This document shows, in pieces, positions 8,922-16,789 of a DNA stretch of 64,000 nucleotides (position 1 is its first letter; the number at the start of each line of letters is the position of its first letter). The translations under genes and the position numbers were made by a program. The DNA lies in the NCBI GenBank assembly GCA_019637265.1, contig JAHBVY010000001.1, positions 124,001 to 188,000 on the forward strand. The letters are read 5' to 3'. Under the pieces are notes generated by a model that ran no database searches, was not told the origin of the DNA, and saw only the letters and a list, made by a program, of their open reading frames with translations. The stretch comes from Polyangiaceae bacterium. Lineage in GTDB: Bacteria > Myxococcota_A > Polyangia > Polyangiales > Polyangiaceae.

Positions 8922-9947
8922 ATGCCGATAGCCACTCATGAGCAGTACCAAGAGATGCTGAGCCGCGCGCGCGCGGGGAAGTACGCGTTCCCGGCGATCA
9001 ACGTGACGGGGCTGGAGACGCTGAGCGCCGCCATGGCGGCCTTCGCCGAGGCAGGGTCGGACGGCATCATCCAAATCTCGACGGGCGGCGGCAAGCACGC
9101 CTCGGGGCCGGTCGGCGACATGGCGCTCGGCGCCGAGGTGCTGGCGGAGGCGGCGCACCGCCTGGCGGAGCGCTACCCGGTGCTGTTCGCGCTGCACACG
9201 GACCACTGCCACCCCTCGAACCTCGAACCCTTCCTCGACCCGCTGCTGCTCGCCTCGGAGCGCCGGGTGAAGGCAGGTCAGGGTCCGCTGTTTCAGAGCC
9301 ACATGTTCGACGGCTCGGAGCTCTCGCTCGCGGAGAACCTGGCCATCAGCGAGCGCTACCTGGCGCGCTGCGCGCCGCTCGGCATCATCCTGGAGATCGA
9401 GACCGGCGTCGTCGGCGGCGAGGAAGACGGCCACGACACGAGCGGCGTCGCCAAGGAGAAGCTCTACACCACGCCGGAGGACATGGTGGAGGCCTACGAG
9501 CGCCTCGAAGGCAAGGGCCAGTGGATGCTGGCGGCCACCTTCGGCAACGTGCACGGCGTGTACAAGCCGGGCAACGTGAAGCTGACGCCCACCATCCTGC
9601 GGGATGGTCAGTCAGCCGTGCAGTCCAAGCACCGGACGGTGGACAATCCGCTGCTCCTGGTGTTCCACGGCGGCTCCGGCTCCAGCCTCGCCGAGATCCA
9701 CGAGACGCTGGAGTACGGCGTGGTGAAGATGAACGTCGACACCGATTGCCAGTACGCCTTCACCCGCCCCATCGCCGATCACATGCTCAGGCACTATGAC
9801 GGCGTGCTGAAGGTGGACGGCGAGGTGGGCAACAAGAAGGTGTACGACCCGCGCTCCTACCTGAAGCTCGCCACCACCAGCATGAAGGCGCGGGTGATCC
9901 AAGCCGTGAAGGACCTCCGCGGCGAGGGGCGGTCGTTGTTGAGGTAG
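8922..9947 (+). CDS. fba: Class II fructose-bisphosphate aldolase
   Basis: A zinc aldolase that interconverts fructose-1,6-bisphosphate with glyceraldehyde-3-phosphate and dihydroxyacetone phosphate. The 341-residue product carries YAFPAINVTGLET near the N-terminus, the metal-binding HTDHCHP, the region ILEIETGVVGGEEDG, the FGNVHGVYKPGNVKL zinc/phosphate loop, FHGGSGSS and VVKMNVDTDCQYAFTRP, all standard for the FbaA-type enzyme of about 340-360 residues. The ATG at 8922 is chosen because CGGAGGG sits five to ten bases upstream; a longer start at 8895 lacks one. Part of its 3' end is duplicated at 10424-10524, after the Xre gene. Confidence 0.95.
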   Translation: MPIATHEQYQEMLSRARAGKYAFPAINVTGLETLSAAMAAFAEAGSDGIIQISTGGGKHASGPVGDMALGAEVLAEAAHRLAERYPVLFALHTDHCHPSNLEPFLDPLLLASERRVKAGQGPLFQSHMFDGSELSLAENLAISERYLARCAPLGIILEIETGVVGGEEDGHDTSGVAKEKLYTTPEDMVEAYERLEGKGQWMLAATFGNVHGVYKPGNVKLTPTILRDGQSAVQSKHRTVDNPLLLVFHGGSGSSLAEIHETLEYGVVKMNVDTDCQYAFTRPIADHMLRHYDGVLKVDGEVGNKKVYDPRSYLKLATTSMKARVIQAVKDLRGEGRSLLR

Positions 9948-9957
9948 AGGGTGCGCC

Positions 9958-10419
9958 ATGATCCGCAACGAAGCTGAGTATCAGGAAGCCCTCTCTCGCC
10001 TCGAGGAGGAGCGGCAGCGGCTCGGCGAGCACCGCGACCGCCTAGCGGAGATGGGGCTCAGCGAAGAGGAGCTGAAGCGCGCGCTGGACCCGCTCCGTTC
10101 GTTCCACCTCCAGCTCGAGGAGGAAGTGCAGAGCTACGAGCGTTTGAAGCGCGGCGACGTCGGAGAGCTGCTCAACCTCCACGGCCTGGGTCACACCCTG
10201 GTCGCCCTGCGCATCGCCCGGGGTCTGACGCAGCGAGAACTCGCTGCGCGCCTCGGCGTCCACGAGTCGCAGGTCTCCCGGGACGAGCGGAATGAATATC
10301 ACGGCGTCACGGTCGAGCGCGCGAGCCGCATCCTGGACACCATGGGCGTTCGGTTGCGGAGCCTCTTCGAGCAGCCGATCCTCCCTGGCAGCCCAAGCGA
10401 CCCACAGGTCGCCGCCTGA
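9958..10419 (+). CDS. Xre-family HTH regulator, solitary antitoxin type
   Basis: A 153-residue DNA-binding protein. Residues 1-68 are helical and charged (MIRNEAEYQEAL..., LRSFHLQLEEEVQSYERLKRGD), and residues 75-140 form a Cro/C1-type helix-turn-helix with GLTQRELAARLGVHESQVSRDERNEYHGVTVERASRIL. This architecture is that of Xre regulators often found as antitoxins or solitary orphans; no toxin gene flanks it. It starts 10 bp after the aldolase stop, but is followed by a decayed copy of the aldolase 3' end, so it lies between two copies of a 38-bp sequence. That arrangement suggests insertion into the aldolase 3' region rather than an ancestral operon. Confidence 0.85.
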   Translation: MIRNEAEYQEALSRLEEERQRLGEHRDRLAEMGLSEEELKRALDPLRSFHLQLEEEVQSYERLKRGDVGELLNLHGLGHTLVALRIARGLTQRELAARLGVHESQVSRDERNEYHGVTVERASRILDTMGVRLRSLFEQPILPGSPSDPQVAA

Positions 10420-10423
10420 CCAT

Positions 10424-10524
10424 GTATACGAGCCGGCAACGTGAAGCTGACTGACCATCCTGCTGGATAGTCAGTCAAACATACGGTCCAAGCCGTGAAG
10501 GACCTCCGCGGCGAGGGGCGGTCG
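10424..10524 (+). pseudogene. Decayed, internally deleted duplicate of the fba 3' end
   Basis: Two parts of the aldolase gene are fused here. Bases 10424-10486 match 9558-9621 with scattered mismatches and small gaps (for example the shared GGCAACGTGAAGCTGAC). Bases 10487-10524 match 9898-9935 exactly over 38 bp. The junction falls on TCCAAGC, a word present at both fba sites, as expected for a deletion at short homology. It has no start or functional product. Together with the real fba end it brackets the Xre gene with a perfect 38-bp direct repeat. Confidence 0.85.
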
Positions 10525-10721
10525 CTGTGGGGGGGGGGGGGCCGCCTGCGGTCGCTGCTCACGTGGTGGCAGGGCCCAGCGCGCTACCGCCAACGCGCGG
10601 CCCAGGATGTCGTAGGGGCGGGTTTCAAACCCGCCCGAGTACACAGCGGGTAGTCACTCACAGTGACGGCTAGATCACGCGGACGAACGAAGCAACGCTG
10701 ACTTGGTCAGTACACCGCGCT
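10525..10721. repeat. Poly-G tract and palindromic element between convergent genes
   Basis: A run of 13 G lies at 10529-10541. Bases 10612-10636 are a palindromic element, GTAGGGGCGGGTTT then CAAACCCGCCC, one of the window's hairpin family, here between the convergent Xre/fba-remnant side and the TPR gene. It could act as a bidirectional terminator although it lacks a T tract. Confidence 0.6.
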
Positions 10722-12146
10722 TTATCGCGGCTGCCAGTTGGCCCAGCCGATGCGTAGGCCGAGCCCTGCGGTGACCAGGCCATTGTCTTCGTAGATGGGG
10801 TTGTCATCGCCGCCGCCGAGGTCCCCTTCCAGCGCCTTGGTGCCGTTGAAATAAGCCAGCACCGCGAGCCCGAACAGCACCTTGCCCACGCTGTACTGCG
10901 CGCCGAGCTCCACCATGAAGTAGGGATCGACCCCCGTCGCCTCGCCACCGGCAGAGCCACCCGCCGCATCCACCTTCAGGGCTTGGTGCACCAACCCGAA
11001 GCCGAGCGCGCCGCTGAAGCGCAAGCGCTCACCGCTCGACAACAGGCGCATGTTCCCACCAAAACGCAGCGAGCTGAGGTTGTAGTCGCGGAGGTTCGCG
11101 GAGTTGCCCTCGCAGCTCTGCCCACGGAGGCAGGTCGTGGCTTGGTGGCGCGCCACCTCGAACAAGCCTTCGACCGCGATGGGACCGGTGAAGCGGTAGC
11201 CGCCGTGCAGGCCCAAAGCGCCGCCGCTCGACTCCGATGACTCCTCCTCCAGGAATTGCGGGTTGGTGGTCGCGTTGAGGACGTTCAGGGCCGCGAGCAC
11301 GTAGGGCCCTTTCATGTTGCTCGGTGGGGCGGGCGGCTTGCGGCTCCGGTCGATGGCGCCGCTCGAGCCATCTGAAGCGCCCAGCGTGGCGCGCACGGTG
11401 GTGGTCTTCCCCAGCTCCACCTCCACCACCTCCTCGAAGGTGGGGTGCCCGTCTTTGTACACCTGCACGCGGCGCCGCCCCGGCTCCACTGGCCCGCTGT
11501 AGCGATGGTAGGCGAGCGGCTGGCCGTCGACGGCGATGGCCGCGTCCGGATTGTCAGCCTCGATGTCTAGGAAGCCCTTCACCGCGGTGAGGGAGAACGT
11601 GAGCTTGCGCGGCGCGCCGCTCGCGACGCGCACCACCTGATCGATGGGGGTGTAGCCGGGTGATTCCACGCGGATACGATGCTCGCCCACGCTGAGCTTG
11701 AGCTGCCCGCTGCGCTCCGCAGGGGTCAGCCGCCGGCCGTCCAGGGTGACCTCAGCGTGGGCCGGCGTGAGCTTGAGCTCGATCGCGCCGATCAGGCCTT
11801 GTAGCTCCTCCTGGGTGCGCCGCACCTGCTCCAGCTCCTGCGCGTCGAACTCGGCGCTGTGGCGGCTCAGGAGCTCATCGAGGCTCTCGGCCGCCTCCAC
11901 GTAGCGAAACAGCCGCTTCTGGCACAGGGCGATGTTCTGCAGCGTGGAGCCCGCCGGCTTCACCCGGTACGACGCCTGGAACTCCGCGAGCGCGCCCGCG
12001 AAGTCGCCGTCTTGATAGAGCCGCATCCCCTTGCGGAAGTGGTCCCGCGCCTCGGTGGCGCTGGGCGCCGCCGCATCGTCCGCGCTGGCAGGCAGCGGCA
12101 CGGCGAGGAACGAGGCGAGCAGGGTGAGGCAGGCCAGCGCGCGCAT
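10722..12146 (-). CDS. Exported TPR-PEGA protein with C-terminal beta-barrel
   Basis: A 474-residue exported protein. A cleavable signal peptide (residues 1-22, ending PLPASA) is followed by TPR-like helices (AREHFRKG-type motifs, residues 30-110, with YQDGDFAGALAEFQASYRVKP). Residues 115-255 hold two PEGA-like modules (VTLDGRRLTPAE ... VRVESPGYTPIDQVV and IAVDGQPLAYHRYSG ... VQVYKDGHPTFEEVV). The rest, from about residue 280, has alternating strands ending VTAGLGLRIGWANWQPR and looks like an outer-membrane barrel. The layout is common in myxobacteria, often next to protein kinases, and here the kinase gene lies 75 bp upstream on the same strand. It may be an envelope sensor or effector in the kinase pathway; this is inference. 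Confidence 0.8.
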   Translation of the reverse strand: MRALACLTLLASFLAVPLPASADDAAAPSATEARDHFRKGMRLYQDGDFAGALAEFQASYRVKPAGSTLQNIALCQKRLFRYVEAAESLDELLSRHSAEFDAQELEQVRRTQEELQGLIGAIELKLTPAHAEVTLDGRRLTPAERSGQLKLSVGEHRIRVESPGYTPIDQVVRVASGAPRKLTFSLTAVKGFLDIEADNPDAAIAVDGQPLAYHRYSGPVEPGRRRVQVYKDGHPTFEEVVEVELGKTTTVRATLGASDGSSGAIDRSRKPPAPPSNMKGPYVLAALNVLNATTNPQFLEEESSESSGGALGLHGGYRFTGPIAVEGLFEVARHQATTCLRGQSCEGNSANLRDYNLSSLRFGGNMRLLSSGERLRFSGALGFGLVHQALKVDAAGGSAGGEATGVDPYFMVELGAQYSVGKVLFGLAVLAYFNGTKALEGDLGGGDDNPIYEDNGLVTAGLGLRIGWANWQPR

Positions 12147-12221
12147 GGGCCCTGGTTCGTATCACGCGGCGCCTCGTGTGCGGTCTGGATTCGCACGCCC
12201 GATGGAGCGCTGGCTCGTGAG

Positions 12222-13562
12222 TCAGGGCTCTTTCGGGTTGAGCCCGAGGCCACCTGGCTTGGGGGTGGGCTGGGGCGTGGGCTGACTGGGCCGCGGGGTG
12301 GGGCGTGGCCGCGGCTTGGCCTGGGGCGCAGGGTGCGCGCTCGCGCTCGGATCGGGGGTGACGATCGGCTCGATGCTGGGCGCAGCGTCGCTGGTGGGCG
12401 TGCCGCTCAGGGCTGTGCCCGCCACGGTGGCGCTGGGCGCCGTGGTACGGGCGATGGGCGCGCTCACGTCGCTCGCAGCCGCTCCAGAGGGGGTGCCTGT
12501 GGGGCGCCCTAGCCACAGCGCAGTAGCGACGAACGCGGCGAGGCTCGCGACCATCGCGGTGACCACGAGGCGGCTCTTGTTGGGCCGCGCTGTGAGGGTT
12601 GGGACGACGCTGCCGCTGGAGGTCAGGCTGGCGCTCGATGCCTCACGCGGCACCGCATGGTAACTCGGGACTGGGGCGCCGCTGGTGCGGATGTCTGGGT
12701 TGCCTTCGGCCAAGGCGTCGAGGAAGGCCTGGGCGGTGGCGAAGCGCTCTGAGCGTTCGCGCGCCAGCGCCGTGCGGATCACGCGGGCGAACGCCTCGCT
12801 GATCTCGGGCACGTGCTCTCGGGGATCGGGGGCGTCCTGAGTGCAGGCCTTCACCAGGATCGCTTCGTAGGTGCGGCCATCGTGTGGCGGTTGGCCGGTG
12901 AGCGCTTCGAAGCAGATGGCGCCCAAGCTGTATAAGTCAGCCCGACCGTCTATGTCTGGGAACGCCTGCGCCTGCTCGGGCGCCATGTAGTAGGCCGTCC
13001 CGAGCACCGTCCCATGGCGTGTCAGCGTGTTCGGCGTGGCGCGGTTTTGCACGACCTTGGAGATGCCGAAATCGACCACCTTCACGAACAGTGAGTCGTC
13101 GTCGCGCGCGCTGAGGAAGAGGTTGTCCGGCTTGAGATCGCGATGAACGATGCCAGCTGCGTGCGCGCGGATCAGCGCCCTGAGCGTCTGCGCCGTGATG
13201 TGCAGCACCTCGGCCTCCGAGAGGCGCCCCAGGCGGTTGATCCGCTCCCTCAGATCCTCCCCGCGCAGCAGCTCCATCACCAGGTAAGGGCGGTCGTCCT
13301 CCGTAGTACCCGAGTCGAAGATCTGGACGATGTGCGCGCTCTCGACGGCGCTCGCCGCCTCCGCTTCGCGCTGGAAGCGCCGCACCGCGTCGCGATCCTC
13401 GGCCTCTGCCAAGAACTTGAGCGCCACCCGCTTGCCGATCGCGACGTGGGTCGCCTCGTACACCGAGCCCATCCCACCCCGACCGAGCAGGCGCTCCACC
13501 CGGTACTTTCGGTCGATGAGGGCACCGATCAGCGGGTCAGGCGGGTGTTCGTCAGTCGTCAT
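12222..13562 (-). CDS. Transmembrane Ser/Thr protein kinase
   Basis: A 446-residue eukaryotic-like (Hanks-type) kinase. The glycine loop is GRGGMGSVY (27-35), the ATP-binding Lys is Lys49 in VALKFL, the catalytic loop is IVHRDLKPDN with Asp142, and DFG starts at Asp164; GTAYYMAPEQ and GRADLYSLGAI follow. All key residues are present, so it should be active. A single membrane segment spans about 331-352, and the exported C-terminus is Pro/Thr/Ala-rich without a recognised sensor domain. The PASTA repeats of many bacterial kinases are absent. It is followed by the TPR-PEGA gene in a likely operon, and its promoter lies in the divergent gap with acs. Confidence 0.95.
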   Translation of the reverse strand: MTTDEHPPDPLIGALIDRKYRVERLLGRGGMGSVYEATHVAIGKRVALKFLAEAEDRDAVRRFQREAEAASAVESAHIVQIFDSGTTEDDRPYLVMELLRGEDLRERINRLGRLSEAEVLHITAQTLRALIRAHAAGIVHRDLKPDNLFLSARDDDSLFVKVVDFGISKVVQNRATPNTLTRHGTVLGTAYYMAPEQAQAFPDIDGRADLYSLGAICFEALTGQPPHDGRTYEAILVKACTQDAPDPREHVPEISEAFARVIRTALARERSERFATAQAFLDALAEGNPDIRTSGAPVPSYHAVPREASSASLTSSGSVVPTLTARPNKSRLVVTAMVASLAAFVATALWLGRPTGTPSGAAASDVSAPIARTTAPSATVAGTALSGTPTSDAAPSIEPIVTPDPSASAHPAPQAKPRPRPTPRPSQPTPQPTPKPGGLGLNPKEP

Positions 13563-13835
13563 GCGGGGTGCACGTCCGCTCGTGGGCTCCCGCGCGAGCC
13601 TAGCACAGGACCCCGCACGGGCGCGCGTTTGGCGGGGAACAGGCGCCTACACCCCGCCCGTCGCCTGGCGCGTGGCATGCGGCGCCTTGCCAAACCCCCA
13701 AAACCCGCGGAGGCGTGCGCTGGGTGTTCGCGTGGTTGAGACCCCCCTGAGCACGCCAGCGCGTGGCGGTGCCTACGCCGCCTTGCGTCACGCGGCCAGC
13801 CTTGGACACCCGTGAGGTTCGGGTACCATCGGCGC
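13563..13835. repeat. Divergent promoter gap with a GCCAAACCCCC copy
   Basis: The 273-bp gap between the kinase and acs contains GCCAAACCCCC at 13689-13699 followed by AAAACCCG, one of five exact copies of the 11-mer. A gene was not detected in the gap and clear promoter boxes were not seen. Confidence 0.6.
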
Positions 13836-15791
13836 ATGAGCGACGCGATCGGGAAATACTCCTCCGAGGACCGCTGGTTTCATCCGAGCGAGGCCTTCAA
13901 GGCCAAGGCGCGGGTGGCTTCTCACGAAGCCTATGAGCGGCTGTACCGTGAGAGCCTGGACTCACCGGAGACCTTCTGGCGGCGCGAGCTGAGTGAGCTG
14001 CCGCTGCGCCAGGATTGGACCACCCTGTGCGACTGGCAGCTGCCCAAGGCGCGCTGGTTCGTCGGCGCGCGCCTCAACATCACCGAGAGCTGCCTCGATC
14101 GCCACCTGGATTCCGCACGGAAAGACAAGCGCGCGCTGATCTGGGAGAGCGAGCCGGGCGAGGTGCGGACCTTCACCTACGCCGAGCTGCATCAGGAGGT
14201 GGTGCGCTTCGCCGCGGCGCTCAAGGGCTTGGGCGTGGGCGCGGGGGACCGCGTCGCCATCTACATGGGCATGGTGCCGGAGGTGGTGATCGGCATGCTG
14301 GCCTGCGCGCGGCTCGGCGCGATCCACAGCGTGGTTTTTGGGGGGTTTGCCAGCGATGCGCTGCGAGACCGTGTCAATGACTGTGGCGCCAAGGTCGTTC
14401 TGACCCAAGACGGGTATTTCCGCCGTGGCAAGGTCGTGAACCTCAAGGAGACGGTCGATCGCGCCGTGTCCGAGACGCCGAGCGTGGAGCGCGTAGTCGT
14501 CTACCGCCGCCTCGAAGGCGCGGCAGAGGTGGAGCTCACGCCGGGGCGCGACGTAGACTGGTATCAGCTCGCGGCGGCGGCGGATCCGAAGGAGGCCGCC
14601 GAAGCCACCTGTGTGGACGCCGAGCACCCGCTGTTCATCCTCTACACCTCGGGCTCCACCGGGAAGCCGAAGGGCGTGCTCCACACCACCCTGGGGTACC
14701 TCGCGGGCTGCTACCTCAGCACCAAGTACGTCTTCGACCTCCAGGAGGAGGACGTCTACTGGTGCACCGCCGACGTGGGCTGGGTGACGGGGCACAGCTA
14801 CATCGTGTACGGGCCGCTCGCGGCGGGCGCGACCTGCCTGATGTACGAGGGGGCGCCGAACGCGCCCGACTGGGGGCGCTTCTGGCAGATCATCGATCGC
14901 CACCAGGTGAGCGTGCTCTACACCGCGCCCACCGCCATCCGCGCCTTCATCCGCGCGGGCGATGAGTGGGTGAACGCCGCCCAGCTCGACAGCCTGCGCC
15001 TGCTCGGCAGCGTGGGCGAGCCCATCAACCCCGAGGCGTGGATCTGGTATCACCGGACGGTTGGTAAAGGTCGCTGTCCAATCGTGGACACCTGGTGGCA
15101 GACGGAGACGGGCGCCATCATGATGACCACGTTGCCCGGCGCGAGCCCCAGTAAGCCCGGCTCCTGTGGGCTGCCCTTCTTCGGCGTGGAGCCCGCCATC
15201 GTCACCAGTAAGGACGAGGAGCTGCCACCCAACCAAGCGGGCCTGCTCGTGATGCGGCGCCCGTGGCCCAGTATGCTGCGCACGCTGTGGGAGGACGATG
15301 AGCGCTACCAGAGCCAGTATTGGGGCGACATCGTCGGGTCTTATTTCTCCGGTGACGGCGCGCACAAGGATGAGCGCGGCTACTACACCGTGATCGGTCG
15401 CATCGACGACGTGCTCAACGTCTCCGGGCACCGCATGGGGACCGCGGAGATCGAGAGCGCGCTGGTGTCACACCCCGCGGTCGCGGAGGCCGCAGCCGTC
15501 GGTCGCCCTGACGACCTCACCGGGCAGGCGCTGGTGGTCTACGTGTGCTTGAAGCCAGAGTTCACGGGGGACGACGCGCTCGCGAACGCGCTCAAGGATC
15601 ACGTCGCCCAAGAGATCGGTAAGTTCGCCCGCCCGGCGGAGCTGCGCTTCGCGGAGGCGCTCCCCAAGACGCGCAGCGGCAAGATCATGCGGCGATTCTT
15701 GAAAGATCTCGCCGCTGGTCGCACGGCGCAGGGCGATACCTCCACCTTGGAGGATCACAGCGTCATCGCGCGCCTCGAGGCTGACGAGTAG
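13836..15791 (+). CDS. acs: Acetyl-CoA synthetase
   Basis: AMP-forming acetate:CoA ligase, which activates acetate to acetyl-CoA through acetyl-AMP. The 651-residue length equals the family norm. Signatures are [12 protein letters not shown] (P-loop), [16 protein letters not shown] (adenine/acetate site), [35 protein letters not shown] (hinge) and [10 protein letters not shown] with Lys616, the residue that Pat-type acetyltransferases modify to switch the enzyme off. The ATG at 13836 is preferred; the family usually starts near here. The codons at 14334-14354 (GTTTTTGGGGGGTTTGCC) encode the universal VFGGFA motif but use T-ending codons that are rare in the rest of the gene. It lies convergent to rpsT. 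Confidence 0.96.
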   Translation: MSDAIGKYSSEDRWFHPSEAFKAKARVASHEAYERLYRESLDSPETFWRRELSELPLRQDWTTLCDWQLPKARWFVGARLNITESCLDRHLDSARKDKRALIWESEPGEVRTFTYAELHQEVVRFAAALKGLGVGAGDRVAIYMGMVPEVVIGMLACARLGAIHSVVFGGFASDALRDRVNDCGAKVVLTQDGYFRRGKVVNLKETVDRAVSETPSVERVVVYRRLEGAAEVELTPGRDVDWYQLAAAADPKEAAEATCVDAEHPLFILYTSGSTGKPKGVLHTTLGYLAGCYLSTKYVFDLQEEDVYWCTADVGWVTGHSYIVYGPLAAGATCLMYEGAPNAPDWGRFWQIIDRHQVSVLYTAPTAIRAFIRAGDEWVNAAQLDSLRLLGSVGEPINPEAWIWYHRTVGKGRCPIVDTWWQTETGAIMMTTLPGASPSKPGSCGLPFFGVEPAIVTSKDEELPPNQAGLLVMRRPWPSMLRTLWEDDERYQSQYWGDIVGSYFSGDGAHKDERGYYTVIGRIDDVLNVSGHRMGTAEIESALVSHPAVAEAAAVGRPDDLTGQALVVYVCLKPEFTGDDALANALKDHVAQEIGKFARPAELRFAEALPKTRSGKIMRRFLKDLAAGRTAQGDTSTLEDHSVIARLEADE

Positions 15792-15871
15792 GCCGGTTGA
15801 CGTTGCGGCGCCCTGCGACTGAGGGCGCCTACTGGCCCACATTGCCGTGCGGAAACGGTGCCATGGGTGCC

Positions 15872-15969
15872 GGGCGGGTTTGAAACCCGCCTCTACGGGA
15901 CATTGGCGCTGGGGTGGCCGTTCAGGCGGGCGCTGCGGGAGGGCGGGTTTAAGCCCGCCCCTACGGGAT
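15872..15969. repeat. Two palindromic elements between convergent acs and rpsT
   Basis: Bases 15872-15898 (GGGCGGGTTTGAAACCCGCC then TCTACGG) and 15941-15969 (GGGCGGGTTTAAGCCCGCCC then CTACGGGAT) are near-perfect hairpins with a common CTACGGGA tail. They sit between two genes that point at each other, so a two-way terminator or REP-like role is likely. They belong to the same family as 10612 and 63867. Confidence 0.75.
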
Positions 15970-15988
15970 GTTGGGCTGCCCCGTCAGC

Positions 15989-16252
15989 TCAGCTGAGCTT
16001 GGCGAGGTGAGACTGCAGCCGCGAGGTGGTGCGCGACGCGTTCTTCAGGTGGATGATGCCCTTGCTGGCGGCGCGGGCGAGGAAGCTGCTCGCCGCGAGC
16101 ACGGCGGTCTTCGCTTCGCCGCTGTCGCCGGACGCGAGCGCGGCGCGCGCGCGCTTCAGCTGGGTGCGGAGGGCGCTACGGAGCGCCTTGTTGCGCAGGG
16201 TGCGCTTCTCGGTCTGGCGGTGGCGCTTTGCAGCTGACGGATGATTCGCCAT
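15989..16252 (-). CDS. rpsT: 30S ribosomal protein S20
   Basis: S20 binds 16S rRNA early in 30S assembly. The 87-residue, strongly basic, helical product begins MANHPSAAKRHRQTEKRTLRNKALRSALRT and ends KNASRTTSRLQSHLAKL, the normal family pattern and length. The ATG at 16252 has GAGG upstream within 10 bases. It lies 8 bp after the stop of the 55-residue gene upstream, so both are read from the promoter at 16558-16586. Confidence 0.97.
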   Translation of the reverse strand: MANHPSAAKRHRQTEKRTLRNKALRSALRTQLKRARAALASGDSGEAKTAVLAASSFLARAASKGIIHLKNASRTTSRLQSHLAKLS

Positions 16253-16260
16253 TCAATGCC

Positions 16261-16428
16261 TCATTCTGCTTGCGCGGGCTTGGCGTCCGGCGCTTTCGGG
16301 TCGTAACCCTCGGGATGGATCGAGAAAGCCGGCGTGCCAGCCTTGGCGCGCAGCTTTGCGTTCTTCTTGCCGGCCTTGCGCGCGCGGATCTCGCGGCGCT
16401 TGTCGGTTTGCTGAGTCGATGAAACCAT
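16261..16428 (-). CDS. Small basic protein cotranscribed with rpsT
   Basis: A 55-residue protein: an ATG at 16428 preceded by TGAGGT, then a Lys/Arg-rich helix (TDKRREIRARKAGKKNAKLRAKAG) and an extended tail (FSIHPEGYDPKAPDAKPAQAE). The stop (16261-16263) lies 8 bp from the rpsT start codon, so it forms a tight two-gene operon. The basic helix suggests an RNA- or ribosome-binding protein; I do not recognise a family. Support comes from the good ribosome-binding site, the near-consensus promoter upstream, tight coupling with rpsT, and amino-acid composition unlike a chance frame. Confidence 0.75.
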   Translation of the reverse strand: MVSSTQQTDKRREIRARKAGKKNAKLRAKAGTPAFSIHPEGYDPKAPDAKPAQAE

Positions 16429-16557
16429 GACTTACCTCACTGAGGCGGCTGGCGCGGCTCACACGAGAGCCGCCAGCTACCCGAACCCGCGACGCCGAGG
16501 ACCCACTACGAGAGCGGGCCTGGCAGGCTGAACGCCTGGGAGCCACGAGGGGCGGGG

Positions 16558-16586
16558 ACTATGGGCGATGGCCTCCCCCTTGTCAA
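16558..16586 (-). promoter_or_regulatory. Near-consensus sigma-70 promoter of the rpsT operon
   Basis: On the minus strand a perfect TTGACA (16586-16581), a 17-bp spacer and CATAGT (16563-16558, four of six bases of TATAAT) precede the small-protein/rpsT genes. Transcription should start near 16551, giving a leader of about 120 nt before the ATG at 16428. This leader is long enough for S20-type autoregulation, which is known in other bacteria, but no specific structure was verified. Confidence 0.7.
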
Positions 16587-16746
16587 CGTGGACTTGGCCA
16601 AAGATGGCGGCTCCTTCGGGCTCAATGGCGCGGGGCGCCTTCGCTCGTCCGCGGGTCGACGCAGCGGATCCCAGGTTGGCTACGCTGCGCTGATTCATGC
16701 TGCTCGGTGCCGCCCGGCTCGCGTCTGCCTGCATCACGCTCCAGGT

Positions 16747-16770
16747 GCGGTGCCGTCCAACCCCCAAACC
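16747..16770 (+). repeat. Dispersed 16-bp repeat plus C5A3 tail
   Basis: Exact GCGGTGCCGTCCAACC followed by CCCAAACC, between the end of the anti-sigma-like gene and the rpsT operon promoter. Confidence 0.8.
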
Positions 16771-16789
16771 TAGAGAACCCAGCGGGCGC

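Larger units (their letters stand above)
16429..16789. other. Intergenic region upstream of the rpsT operon
   Basis: These 361 bp hold the operon promoter (16558-16586), a leader of about 120 nt, and a dispersed repeat copy at 16747-16770. No additional gene was found. Confidence 0.5.

Noticed and set aside
9958..10419. Toxin-antitoxin pair at the Xre gene.
   Set aside because: No toxin-sized gene adjoins it on either side; only an fba remnant and palindromes follow.
14334..14354. Repeat-like TTTTTGGGGGGTTTGCC in acs considered as an inserted repeat.
   Set aside because: The amino acids VFGGFA are universal in acetyl-CoA synthetase, so the sequence is constrained by protein; only its T-ending codon choice is odd.
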